Assembly (NCBI GenBank): GCA_025916135.1 | Contig: CP104793.1 | Span: 3,100,001 to 3,164,000, forward strand | Direction of reading: 5' to 3' | DNA length: 64,000 nt | DNA from: Rhodobacteraceae bacterium D3-12 | GTDB taxonomy: Bacteria; Pseudomonadota; Alphaproteobacteria; Rhodobacterales; Rhodobacteraceae | In this document: one piece after another, positions 38,115 to 47,091 of the stretch | How positions within the stretch are numbered: the stretch's first letter is position 1 | How the letters are laid out: each line of letters begins with the position of its first letter | Notes under the pieces: generated by a model | What the model was told of the DNA's origin: nothing | The model's database searches: none | The model's input: the letters and a program-made list of their open reading frames with translations, nothing else | Made by a program: the position numbers and the translations under genes

Positions 38115-38953
38115 TTACGCTCCAACAGGGTCGCACGCAGGTTCACGAACCGCGCCGAGATCAGAAGAACAAGGGCCGTCGCCACCAACAGGGCAACCGA
38201 CAAGGCAGACCCAAGACCCCAGTTCAAAAATTCCTGAATCTGATAGGTGATGTATTCGGAAATCATCAGAACGCGCCCGCCGCCCAACAACGCAGGCGTC
38301 ACAAAGAAGCCCAGCGACAGCACAAAGACAAGCAGCGCGCCCGACAAGACCCCCGGCAAAGTCTGCGGAAAGTATACCTGCCGGAAACTGGTCCATTCGC
38401 TGGCGCCAAGGCTGCGCGCGGCCTGAACGTAAATACCCGAAATCCCACGCATGTTCGTCAACATGGGCAATACCGCAAACGGCAACATGACGTGGATCAT
38501 CGCGATCAAAACGCCCAATTCGTTGTGCATAAGCCGCAGCGGTCGCTCAATCAGCTCGGCATGCATCAGCGCATCATTCACAAGCCCCGACCGCCCGAGC
38601 AGAACAATCCAGCTAAACGACCGGATCAACACCGAAACCCAGAACGGCAAGATCACCAATGCCACCATCAGAGGCGTCAGCCGCGAGGCGAAATTGCTGA
38701 TCGCATAGGCCACGATATAGCCCAATATCAAGCACCCCACCGTGGTGATGGCAGCGACGCGAAACGTAATCACGAAACTGGTTCTCACCGCGTTGGACCC
38801 GGCCATTTTCACAAAGTTTCCAACCCCGGCCTTCGGCTCGGTAAAGGCAATTTCCCAAATGCCCAGAACGGGCAGGATGTAGAAACACACCATGATCGAC
38901 AACGCCGGAAGAACCAGCATCCAGTAACTGACCTTTTCGTTGACGCGCGGCAT
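38111..38953 (-). CDS. ABC transporter permease, PotB-like
   Basis: A 280-residue permease, partner of the PotC-like protein. It starts MPRVNEKVSYWMLVLPALSI and carries six predicted helices and the EAA motif YVQAARSLGASEWTSFRQVY. The gene is 86 bases past the binding-protein gene and overlaps the second permease by four bases, so the two are made in equal amounts. Nothing is missing relative to the family. Confidence 0.92.
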   Translation of the reverse strand: MPRVNEKVSYWMLVLPALSIMVCFYILPVLGIWEIAFTEPKAGVGNFVKMAGSNAVRTSFVITFRVAAITTVGCLILGYIVAYAISNFASRLTPLMVALVILPFWVSVLIRSFSWIVLLGRSGLVNDALMHAELIERPLRLMHNELGVLIAMIHVMLPFAVLPMLTNMRGISGIYVQAARSLGASEWTSFRQVYFPQTLPGVLSGALLVFVLSLGFFVTPALLGGGRVLMISEYITYQIQEFLNWGLGSALSVALLVATALVLLISARFVNLRATLLERK

Positions 38954-39039
38954 TCCGCCCCCTCATGGCATTGTTGGTTCAATAGTGGCTGCAACGGTTT
39001 GGCGGGCCCACCCAAAGACAGGCCCGCCACAGAACGGCA

Positions 39040-40173
39040 TCAGTTAATAAGCGCGTCCACATACATTTCTTCGGCCGAAACTTGGTTCTTCGCGTACCAT
39101 TCATCCTTGTAAAGGATCTGTGTCGCGAGGTTTTCGGGGCTCGATGGGTTGAACGCGGCCAACTCTGCCGGGACAAGCTCGGCCGCCGCCGGGTTGATCG
39201 GACCAGAGCCGATTTTCTCCAGCCATTGCACCTGCAACTCGGGCTTCTGACCGTGGGCGATGAACTTCATCACCTCGTCCTTGCCTGCCGGGTTGCCCTT
39301 GGGCACAACCCAGATTCCCGGCGCGATCACACCACCGTTAAAGCTCACGTTGAACGCGCCGTCTTCCATCTGATCCTTCAGAAGATGCGCGCGCGTTGAC
39401 CAGATATTGCCAATCGCCACTTCTTCCTGAAGGAACAGGTTCTGGCTGTCGCTGCCCGATCCCCAAACGATGATGTTTTCGCGCAGTTCGCGGAACTTGG
39501 CGATCGACGCCTTGATCCCGTCCTCGGTGCTCAGCGCGTCATAGATTTCGGCCAGCGGCACACCGCGGGCCTGCGTTGCGCTTTCCAACTGACCGCGCAC
39601 CGATTTGCGGAAGGTCCGCATGCCGGGGAAATCCTTGACGTTCCAAACGTCTTCCCATGTCTGCGGGATGTTGCCACCCAACAGCTTGGGGTTCGTGGCC
39701 AGCACATAGGAATAGACGTAGTTGCCAACGCCATTATTATAGGCGGTGCCCTCGAGAACCTTGGATTTGTCAACGATGCTGTAATCAATCGCCTCGGTCA
39801 TGCCTTGTTGCTCAAGGATGATTGCCGAGCCTGCGCCGCTGTCGCACAGGTCCCAAACCACCGCGCCGCTTTCAACCATGGCGCGGATCTTGCCTGCCGA
39901 GGGGCCAGAGCCATCCACCGTCACCTTGATCCCGGTTTCGGCAGTGTATGTGTCGCAGAGCACTTCCTGCAGAACGTCTTTTGCCGTCCCGCCCCAGTTC
40001 ACAACGATAATCTCTTTGGTTTGCGCCAATGCGCGCCCGCCAAGCACCGGCAGCACGCCAAGCGCACCCATAGCCGAGATAAACCCGCGCCGCGTCAGAC
40101 GACCCTGCTTGTAACGCTCGACCGCAATATCTGCGATGTCGCGTTTTGCTTCAAAATCCGTGGTATCCGTCAT
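39040..40173 (-). CDS. ABC transporter periplasmic substrate-binding protein, PotD-like
   Basis: A 377-residue periplasmic binding protein. ATG at 40173 has AAGGAGA upstream. A twin-arginine signal is evident (RLTRRGFISAMGALGVLPVL then GGRALAQ), so it is probably exported folded by Tat. The mature part (IIVVNWGGTAKDVLQEVL, GMTEAIDYSIVDKSKVLEG) belongs to the spermidine/putrescine-binding class. It is the second gene of the transporter operon after the ATPase. The ligand is unknown; the cluster suggests a ureide or cyclic guanidine. Confidence 0.92.
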   Translation of the reverse strand: MTDTTDFEAKRDIADIAVERYKQGRLTRRGFISAMGALGVLPVLGGRALAQTKEIIVVNWGGTAKDVLQEVLCDTYTAETGIKVTVDGSGPSAGKIRAMVESGAVVWDLCDSGAGSAIILEQQGMTEAIDYSIVDKSKVLEGTAYNNGVGNYVYSYVLATNPKLLGGNIPQTWEDVWNVKDFPGMRTFRKSVRGQLESATQARGVPLAEIYDALSTEDGIKASIAKFRELRENIIVWGSGSDSQNLFLQEEVAIGNIWSTRAHLLKDQMEDGAFNVSFNGGVIAPGIWVVPKGNPAGKDEVMKFIAHGQKPELQVQWLEKIGSGPINPAAAELVPAELAAFNPSSPENLATQILYKDEWYAKNQVSAEEMYVDALIN

Positions 40174-40241
40174 GTTTTGGTTCTCCTTGTCAGTGTCTAT
40201 TCGGGGGGGATGGCCTTGTTCATACCTGCGGCCATTCTTGG

Positions 40242-41312
40242 TTATACGGGGGCAAGCACCACGGGCGCGTCGGCATCCCAACCGATGCTGACCTCCAACC
40301 CGGGTTGCGGTGTAATGTCTGTCTTCCATGTCGGTCGCGACAACAAGAACTCGTCCCCGCCGGCGCGTGTCACCAACACCTGACATCTTTCGCCAAGATA
40401 GCTGACCTGCTTGACCGTCGCGGGCATAAACTCCGCCCCCGGCAGCCCAAGCCGAAGCCGCTCGGGACGCAGCGCGAGGCTCAACAAGTCGCCCTGCTCA
40501 CAAGGCTCTTGCGTGTTCAAATCAAACGTCGCGCCCAAACTGTCACAGCGCACCGATGTGCCGCTGCCCGCGATCACTTCGGCGTCGATAAAGTTGGACT
40601 TTCCAAGGAAATCAGCAACAAAGCGGGTGCGCGGGCGATCATAAAGCGTGTTTGGCCCGCCCTCCTGCTGGATCGCCCCATCTTTGAGAATTACAATCCG
40701 GTCAGACATGGACAGCGCCTCGTCCTGATCGTGCGTGACATAGATGAACGTCACACCCAACTTCTGATGAAGCGCCTTTAGCTCCCATTGCAGGTCCGCC
40801 CGCAATTTCTTGTCCAGCGCCGACAATGGCTCGTCCAGCAGCAAAATCTGTGGGCCAAAAGACATCGCTCGCGCCAACGCGATCCGTTGTTGCTGCCCAC
40901 CCGAAAGCTGGCTTGGCAACCGGTCGGCGAATGCGCCCATCTGAACAATGTCCAGCGCCTCGCTCACACGTTTTTCAATCTCTGCGGCGGGGCGTTTGCG
41001 CACCTTCAACGGAAAGGCAATATTGTCACGCACGGTCATCGTCGGGAACAATGCATAGCCTTGAAACACCATGCCAAAGTCGCGATGCTCCGGCGGCTTG
41101 CGGGTGATGTCGTTCGACCGAAGCTGCAACTGCCCTTCGTCCAGATTGATGAACCCCGCAATCGCACTCAGCAGCGTGGTCTTCCCCGATCCAGATGGTC
41201 CAAGCAGCGTCAGGAACTCGCCCTCCGCCACGTCCAAATTCACCCCATCAAGGGCCCTGACGGTATCATATCGCTTTACAGCGTTCTTGATGGAAAGGAT
41301 CGGTTCATTCAT
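40242..41312 (-). CDS. ABC transporter ATP-binding protein, PotA-like
   Basis: A 356-residue ATPase energising the importer. Walker A is LLGPSGSGKTTLLSAIAGF, the Q-loop lies in MVFQGYALFPTMTV, the signature is LSGGQQQRIALARAM and Walker B is ILLLDEPLSALD, with the switch His in YVTHDQDEALSM. A C-terminal TOBE domain (about 275-350) is present. It is the first gene of the long minus-strand operon, 141 bases downstream of the LysR gene, and leads into potD-, potB- and potC-like genes. Confidence 0.95.
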   Translation of the reverse strand: MNEPILSIKNAVKRYDTVRALDGVNLDVAEGEFLTLLGPSGSGKTTLLSAIAGFINLDEGQLQLRSNDITRKPPEHRDFGMVFQGYALFPTMTVRDNIAFPLKVRKRPAAEIEKRVSEALDIVQMGAFADRLPSQLSGGQQQRIALARAMSFGPQILLLDEPLSALDKKLRADLQWELKALHQKLGVTFIYVTHDQDEALSMSDRIVILKDGAIQQEGGPNTLYDRPRTRFVADFLGKSNFIDAEVIAGSGTSVRCDSLGATFDLNTQEPCEQGDLLSLALRPERLRLGLPGAEFMPATVKQVSYLGERCQVLVTRAGGDEFLLSRPTWKTDITPQPGLEVSIGWDADAPVVLAPV

Positions 41313-41453
41313 CGGAAAGTGTCACCTGCTTTGCTCTGACAACTGGCGACGCCTCCGCCACTCAACTCCGCAAAAGTGAGCATGAGAGTTCTGCATTTGG
41401 AAATTAAAAATGCGCCCCAAACTATATCTTCAAGTTATACCAAGCGGCGCTGA

Positions 41454-42362
41454 TCAACCGATACCGGCAAGTTTTCCGTGAGGTTTCAGATAGTCGATCA
41501 GATACTGCTGGAACTGCATGGTCAGGTTCGTCGTCGGAAACAGTTTCGAGGTAAGACCGTGCAATTTCAGCGGCAAAGCAGGCCGCGTTGGCCGCAATGC
41601 GATCTCGTCGCCCTGCAATCCGATTACCGCAAAACTGTCGACCATCGCCACGCCCAGCCCATTGCGCGCCATCTCCAGAGCGGTCGCAGTGTGGCGCACC
41701 TCACAAAAATAACGTCGTTCCAACCCGCGTTCGGAAAACAACATATCAATCGCCTGCCCCAAAGGTGTGCGCGCTGCATAAGAAATGTGCGAAACGTGAT
41801 TCAAATCCGAGATCGAAACCGTCTCCTGCAATGCCAACTCGTGATCGACAGGACAGGCGCAAACCAACTGCCCGTCTGCGATTTCCCCAACCGTAACAGC
41901 ACTATGGCGCGGTGGCGTGATCGAAAGACCCAGATCGGCGCGCCCGCTCCCCAGCTTGCGAATGATCTCGTCCTGACTGCCCAATTCGATCGAAAGCTGA
42001 AGCTTAGGACGGGTTTTGATGAACTGGCCCAGCACCTTCGGCAAAACCCCGTGCCCCACCGATGGGGTCGCAATAATGCTCAGCCGCCCGATCGTTCCGC
42101 CACGCAAATCGTCGATAATATTGTCGATGCGTTTTTGCTGCATAAACAGATGCTGCGCTTCCTGCGCGATATGCAGCGCCTCTTTGGTAGGGGTCAACCG
42201 CCCGTGTTCGCGCATAAACAGCGGAAACCCAACAAGGTCCTCGGTATGGCGGATCATATTGCTGATCGCGGGCTGGCTCACCGCCAGCAATTCGGCGGCA
42301 CGAGCGGTGGTGCCCACTTCTATCACGGTAGAGAGCACTTCCAACTGGCGGGCGCTGATCAT
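41454..42362 (-). CDS. LysR-type transcriptional regulator
   Basis: A 302-residue LysR regulator. The winged helix-turn-helix is at the N-terminus (LEVLSTVIEVGTTARAAELL, then VSQPAISNMIRHTEDLVGFP). The periplasmic-binding-protein-like effector domain begins near residue 90 (GRLSIIATPSVGHGVLPKVL). It diverges from the carbamoylase gene across 97 bases and reads toward the transporter operon. It most likely controls both directions in response to a pathway compound. A T-N11-A palindrome lies four bases before its start codon. Confidence 0.93.
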   Translation of the reverse strand: MISARQLEVLSTVIEVGTTARAAELLAVSQPAISNMIRHTEDLVGFPLFMREHGRLTPTKEALHIAQEAQHLFMQQKRIDNIIDDLRGGTIGRLSIIATPSVGHGVLPKVLGQFIKTRPKLQLSIELGSQDEIIRKLGSGRADLGLSITPPRHSAVTVGEIADGQLVCACPVDHELALQETVSISDLNHVSHISYAARTPLGQAIDMLFSERGLERRYFCEVRHTATALEMARNGLGVAMVDSFAVIGLQGDEIALRPTRPALPLKLHGLTSKLFPTTNLTMQFQQYLIDYLKPHGKLAGIG

Positions 42363-42365
42363 GGT

Positions 42366-42380
42366 ATAAGTCCTAGTTAT
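42366..42380. promoter_or_regulatory. Candidate LysR box
   Basis: ATAAGTCCTAGTTAT is a dyad (ATAA-N7-TTAT) containing the T-N11-A pattern bound by LysR regulators. It lies in the divergent gap between the lysR-type gene and the carbamoylase gene, right at the regulator's start, where autorepression sites are commonly found. Confidence 0.5.
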
Positions 42381-42459
42381 TACTGATGGCGCTTTTTTAA
42401 TTTCATACTGATGCCCCCTCTGTCTAGCAATGAATGGAAATTAGCTATTGGAGGACTGC

Positions 42460-43395
42460 ATGAGCAGGAACGAGGTTTTTGCCGTTGCGCAAATGGGGCC
42501 GGTGCATCTTTCAGACACCCGCGAAATGGTCGTCAAACGGTTGATCGACATGCTGCGCGATGCTCATGCTCGCGGCGCGAGCTGGGTCACCTTCCCCGAA
42601 CTGGCGCTGACCACCTTCTTTCCGCGGTATATCTACGACACGCCCGAAGAATACGACACCTTCTTCGAAGAAGGTCTGCCCTCTCCCGCGATGCTACCGC
42701 TGTTTGAAACAGCCAAGTCTCTCGGCGTCGGTTTCTATCTCGGCTACGCCGAAAAGATCACCGAAGCCGGTGTGACGCACCGTTTCAACACCTCCGTTCT
42801 GGTCGGTCCCGATGGCAGCATTCTTGGAAAATACCGCAAAATCCACCTGCCCGGCACCAAAGAACCGATCGGTGATCTTGAATTCGAACACCTCGAAAAA
42901 CGCTATTTCGAAGTCGGGGATCTTGGCTTTCCGACCTTCGCCACCCCGTCGGGGCGGTTCGGCATGTGCATCTGCAATGACCGTCGCTGGCCGGAAACCT
43001 TCCGTGTGATGGCGCTGCGCGGGGCCGAGGTGTTCATGCTCGGCTACAACACGCCGACGCGCAACATCCACCACCCCGAACCCACCCACCTGCGCGATTT
43101 TCACAACCGGCTCAGCCTCGAATCCGCCGCCTATCAGAACGGCGCATGGGTTATGGCCGCCGCAAAATGCGGGTCCGAAGACGGGTTTGCCATGATCGGC
43201 GGCTCTGCCATTGTCGCCCCCACAGGCGAAACCGTAGCCCGCGCCGTTTCCGAGGATGACGAGGTCATCACGCACAATTGCGATCTGGACCTTGGCGCCT
43301 ATATCCGCAGGTCTGTTTTCGATTTCTCTCGCCACCGCCGGATTGAACATTACGGTCCGATTACCGAACAAATCGGCGTGGAGATCCCCTCATGA
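42460..43395 (+). CDS. N-carbamoyl-D-amino acid hydrolase-like (nitrilase superfamily)
   Basis: A 311-residue carbon-nitrogen hydrolase that likely releases carbamate and ammonia from N-carbamoyl amino acids. The catalytic triad is visible: Glu in WVTFPELALTTFF, Lys in GKYRKIHLPGTKEP and Cys in GMCICNDRRWPETF. The CNDRRWPE form is characteristic of D-carbamoylases. ATG at 42460 has GGAGG five bases upstream. It is divergent from the lysR-type gene and overlaps the second DUF1028 gene (ATGA). With the racemase and hydantoinase it completes a hydantoin-to-D-amino-acid route. Confidence 0.9.
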   Translation: MSRNEVFAVAQMGPVHLSDTREMVVKRLIDMLRDAHARGASWVTFPELALTTFFPRYIYDTPEEYDTFFEEGLPSPAMLPLFETAKSLGVGFYLGYAEKITEAGVTHRFNTSVLVGPDGSILGKYRKIHLPGTKEPIGDLEFEHLEKRYFEVGDLGFPTFATPSGRFGMCICNDRRWPETFRVMALRGAEVFMLGYNTPTRNIHHPEPTHLRDFHNRLSLESAAYQNGAWVMAAAKCGSEDGFAMIGGSAIVAPTGETVARAVSEDDEVITHNCDLDLGAYIRRSVFDFSRHRRIEHYGPITEQIGVEIPS

Positions 43396-44072
43396 CCTTT
43401 TCACTCGCAGCACGTGACCCGCAAACTCAAGAAATCGGTTTTGCGGTCGCGACGTCTTCTGTCTGTGTTGGCGGACGTGTTGGCGCATTGACGGAAGGCT
43501 GCGTTGTGTTCTCGCAATGCCGCACCGATACACGCCTGCACCGCCCGGGACTGCGTCACTGGGAAGCAACCCAGGACGCAAGCGGCGCAATGGACGCGAT
43601 GCAGAAAGCTGCAACAGCGCTGCATTGGCGCCAACTCGGTGTCTTCCCCATCACCGGTGAGGGGCTGCATTTCACCGGCAGCTCGTGCCTTGGCGTGGCG
43701 GGCGGCCTGACCGGGGCAAATAGCTTGGCCTTGGGGAATTTCCTTGACTCAGAAGATGTGCTCCCTGCCATGATCAACGGCTTCGAAACCGCCAAAGGCG
43801 GCCTTGCGGAAAAGCTCGTCGCAGGGATGCTCGCAGGGCAAGCGGCGGGCGGCGAACGCGACCCGCTCCAATCGGCCTCCCTCGCCGTTCTGGGGGATGC
43901 AGGCCTAAAGGATGTGGATCTGCGGATTGACGATTCCGGCACGCCTTTGGAATACCTCAGCCGTATGCTTGCCGAATGGCTACCTAAGGCCGCCGCATAC
44001 CGCCTGCGCGCGCTTGACCCCGACGCGGCCCCCTCTTCCTCCAGCATCGAACACGACAAACCACAGGCATAG
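43392..44072 (+). CDS. DUF1028 family protein (second of two)
   Basis: A 226-residue DUF1028 protein, paralogous to 35342-35956. Shared features are MTFSLAARDPQTQEIGFAVA, VGGRVGALTEGCVVFSQCRT, SLALGNFLDSED and DVDLRIDDSGTPLEYLSRML. Its start overlaps the carbamoylase stop by four bases, so the two are coupled. The extra Ala/Ser-rich C-terminus looks disordered. Co-translation with a carbamoylase suggests the DUF1028 protein acts on the same compound or a by-product; the actual activity is unknown. Confidence 0.85.
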   Translation: MTFSLAARDPQTQEIGFAVATSSVCVGGRVGALTEGCVVFSQCRTDTRLHRPGLRHWEATQDASGAMDAMQKAATALHWRQLGVFPITGEGLHFTGSSCLGVAGGLTGANSLALGNFLDSEDVLPAMINGFETAKGGLAEKLVAGMLAGQAAGGERDPLQSASLAVLGDAGLKDVDLRIDDSGTPLEYLSRMLAEWLPKAAAYRLRALDPDAAPSSSSIEHDKPQA

Positions 44073-44502
44073 GATCAGGACAATATCCTGCCTTCATAGG
44101 CCTATGCAGACTGCCCCAAGTGCCCCGAAGTTCTTCTGGCGTTTGAATAAACCTATTTAGGGATTTTTGCTGCCCGTTGGACTTTGAACGCCGACGCAGG
44201 CGAATGAATAAACTGCAGGGTGACCGTGACGTTTTAGAAAATGACTGGTTTGACTCGGTCGAAATGCTGCTGCCCTTACGACTCTTCCGTCACTGAATTT
44301 ATGCTTTTATTGTATTCACGTGTTTAAGTTAAAGGGCGGCAAAAGTCTGCTTTCCGCTCTTGGTGTCGGGCGTAACGAACGGCCCATTGCGGACGTTGCC
44401 GATACCACAATATGCTGCGTAGCAGCTTTCCGAAAGCAGACGTCCGCTAGAACTGGGCAGTTTTGCATCTCCAACCACCCAGCTCGTGCAACATCAAGAC
44501 GA
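44073..44502. other. Intergenic stretch without supported gene
   Basis: No convincing coding sequence. A short hairpin (CAGGA/TCCTG around CAATA, about 44079-44093) follows the DUF1028 stop without a T tract. The remainder is lower in GC than the catabolic genes and has no repeat I can identify. Confidence 0.5.
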
Positions 44503-45624
44503 TTACCTTTTGATCACACCTAGCTCCTCATATGCCTTCACCAGTGTTGCAGTGAACTCTTCGGTCCTTGAAGTCACGTTGCCCAAGTCCGGCCAAGCAA
44601 AAGGTTCAGGGAACAAGGAAAGCTCTTGCTCGACCTCCAGTCCAAGCTTCGCTGCGACTGCCAGCGCTGACGTCGGTTCTTTGTCTCCAGGCCACAGCAT
44701 CTCATCAATTGTGATCCAGACTTCCTCTCCATCTATGAGGCTAATTTCAGCGCGCATTGCGCCGAGGCGTTCGTTGACTGTCGTCGCGTCTTCAAGAAGC
44801 GCACACCGGATCAGCAGTGAGACGGTCGCCTCGTTCAAGTGAAGCGTGAGCACGGGCTCCACGACGCGCACTTCTGGGGTTTCTCGTTGCGTAGCATTTG
44901 GCGTCTCCACTGGCTTCCCGGGAAGCCGACTGTCAAATGGCTCCATGTAAATATTGAGAGGATGCGTGCCACAATTAGGACAGTGCCAATAGCTCTTTGC
45001 CAACTGTGATCCGGTGATCTGCGCGTCACAGCTATGACAGTACCAGGTCGAGGCTTCCCCGCCTCTTAATGGATGGCGTGCTACGCCATCAAGATCAGCT
45101 TTTGTTGAACGTCGTGGCCAATCCACTGCCATTTGCGCCCGACTTCGTGTGCCGCGCTCTTTGGCGATATCGAGAATTTTGCTCAGAAAATCAGGTTCCC
45201 TGACCGGGCTAGTTTCTGCATAGCGTTCATCTATCTCGACGATAGGAGCTTTAAGCGGGGCTTCCGGAATGCGTAAGTCCCACCCCACCCCTGAGACGAC
45301 AACGTCCCCAAGATCGTCCCCAATCCGGAATTGGTGACCGCAAAGCTCGCCTTCTTCTGACGTTGGCTCGTTATCATGCTGGAATTCACTGGTGGATGCG
45401 GTTGCTTCGGTTTTGGCTCCTGCTTGGCGCACAATTTCGTTCGCCGTCGCCCAATCCTCGTCACTTGGAAGCCAACCCTCCTTAGTTGCTTCGGTCAGCG
45501 CCTTCCAGTGCGCTAACCCCATTGCTGCGGCTAAAACGTTCAATGCTTCAGTGTGCGCCATCGTGGTCGCACGTGCATACCGTTTGCCAAGGGTCTTTAG
45601 TTTTTTAATCTGATGGTCATTCAT
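44503..45624 (-). CDS. Hypothetical protein with central zinc ribbon
   Basis: Not recognised. The 373-residue protein has three visible parts. An N-terminal helical module (residues about 5-50, YARATTMAHTEALNVLAAAM, then LAHWKALTEA) resembles short helical modules seen at the start of various accessory-genome proteins. A four-cysteine zinc ribbon lies in the middle (WYCHSCDAQITGSQLAK, then YWHCPNCGTHP). The acidic C-terminal region is mostly helical. There are no partners on its strand within 400 bases. Its lower GC content and place next to an IS suggest acquisition by transfer. Confidence 0.65.
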   Translation of the reverse strand: MNDHQIKKLKTLGKRYARATTMAHTEALNVLAAAMGLAHWKALTEATKEGWLPSDEDWATANEIVRQAGAKTEATASTSEFQHDNEPTSEEGELCGHQFRIGDDLGDVVVSGVGWDLRIPEAPLKAPIVEIDERYAETSPVREPDFLSKILDIAKERGTRSRAQMAVDWPRRSTKADLDGVARHPLRGGEASTWYCHSCDAQITGSQLAKSYWHCPNCGTHPLNIYMEPFDSRLPGKPVETPNATQRETPEVRVVEPVLTLHLNEATVSLLIRCALLEDATTVNERLGAMRAEISLIDGEEVWITIDEMLWPGDKEPTSALAVAAKLGLEVEQELSLFPEPFAWPDLGNVTSRTEEFTATLVKAYEELGVIKR

Positions 45625-46037
45625 GTGTCATCTCCATTTGGATATGACTAGGTGCCCGCTGCTAGCCGCTCTGCGCGCAGTGCACAGAGTAAATATCATG
45701 GCTAAAAACGCTGCGTTGCTTTGCGTGGCGGGCACACCGGCCTGCGTGAGGGCCAAGTGATAACTATGATTTTCATCCGATTTCGTCAACCGGCCCAATG
45801 CCGCCGTATGTGTTATATGAAGTGCCTAGCTACTTCGAACCACCTGGCTGGAAACTACCAGTTTAACATCGACGTCTACCACCTTATTTTATTGTATTCG
45901 GTATACAGCTTTTCGCCGTATTTCCTATCCACATGATAAGCGAACGAAATTAACCCTCTGACATGATGGCGCATGCCTGTCACTGAGCTAAAACCACGTT
46001 TGGATTGATGCGCCAATACCCCTATTTCGTCGTGGTT
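45625..46037. other. Intergenic stretch before IS copy 2
   Basis: About 410 bases of comparatively AT-rich sequence without a supported gene. It is flanked by the hypothetical zinc-ribbon gene and the second IS3-family copy. Its right limit is the IS end; GGTT precedes the IS and is not repeated after it. Confidence 0.5.
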
Positions 46038-46110
46038 TGTCAGTCGTCATATAAAATGGGACATCAGAGCGGCTTGAACATTGGAGGCTCTGGTTCGGTT
46101 GCGTGATTGA

Positions 46111-47091
46111 TTATGCGGCTTGTTTTTGATGTTGCAAGCGGCGTTGTCGGATCGTCAGTTTCTTGATCTTCTCCCTTTCTCTCAGAATGGCTTTGTCCCG
46201 TCCAAAGTAGACGTCGGCGGGTGTGACGTTATTCAGGCTCTCGTGGTAGCGCTGGTTGTTGTAGTAGTCGACGAAGGCCCCGATCTGTCGCTCGAGATCA
46301 CCGGGCAGGTAGTAATTCTCCAGCAGAACACGGTTCTTCATGGTCTGATGCCATCGTTCTATTTTGCCTTGGGTTTGCGGGTGGAATGGCGCTCCGCGAA
46401 CGTGGTCCATCTTCTGATCCTCCAGCCATTTGGCCAGATCGCCAGAGATGTAACAGGATCCGTTGTCGCTGAGCAGACGGGGTTTGTGTCGGACCACGGC
46501 CTGGTCGCAGCCCGATGCCTGAAGCGCCAGCTCGATCGTGCTGGTCACATCCTCGGCCCGCATGTTCGTGCAGAGCTTCCAGGCGATGATGTAGCGGCTG
46601 TAGTCGTCGAGGATGGTGGACAGGTAATACCAGCCCCAGCCAATGATCTTGAAGTAGGTGAAGTCAGTCTGCCACATCTGGTTGATGGCGGTGGTCTTGT
46701 CCGTGAACTCATCGGCGGCCTTGATCACCACGTAGTCCGGCGCAGTAATCAGATCAGCGGCTTTCAGGATGCGGTAAACCGATGATTCAGAGACAAAATA
46801 TCGCTTCTCATCGGTATATTTAACGGCCAGCTCGCGTGTGGTCAGTGCCTCATGCTCCAACGCAAACTCGATCAGATCGTCACGGCGGATATCAGGGATG
46901 CGGTTCCAGACCGACTTTGGACGTGGCGAACGATCTGCCAAGGCATCCAAGCCACCTTCGACATATCGGTCATACCATCGGTAAAATGTGGTGCGCGGGA
47001 TGCCCAGCATATCAAGGGTCTTCTTGGTTGGCAGATGCGACCCTTCAACTGTGCGAATGATCTCCAACTTCTCGGTTGCTGGATACCTCAT
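46111..47091 (-). CDS. IS3-family transposase OrfB, copy 2
   Basis: Identical in sequence to the 326-residue OrfB of copy 1, with all three catalytic acidic residues. In this copy the open frame continues upstream of the ATG into the A7 run, so a -1 frameshifted OrfAB fusion is possible. This copy is therefore the better candidate for an active transposase. Confidence 0.92.
   Translation of the reverse strand: MRYPATEKLEIIRTVEGSHLPTKKTLDMLGIPRTTFYRWYDRYVEGGLDALADRSPRPKSVWNRIPDIRRDDLIEFALEHEALTTRELAVKYTDEKRYFVSESSVYRILKAADLITAPDYVVIKAADEFTDKTTAINQMWQTDFTYFKIIGWGWYYLSTILDDYSRYIIAWKLCTNMRAEDVTSTIELALQASGCDQAVVRHKPRLLSDNGSCYISGDLAKWLEDQKMDHVRGAPFHPQTQGKIERWHQTMKNRVLLENYYLPGDLERQIGAFVDYYNNQRYHESLNNVTPADVYFGRDKAILREREKIKKLTIRQRRLQHQKQAA

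Noticed and set aside
44320-44523. Small plus-strand frame of 67 codons
   Set aside because: No ribosome-binding site, no family resemblance, and it runs into the antisense of the zinc-ribbon gene.
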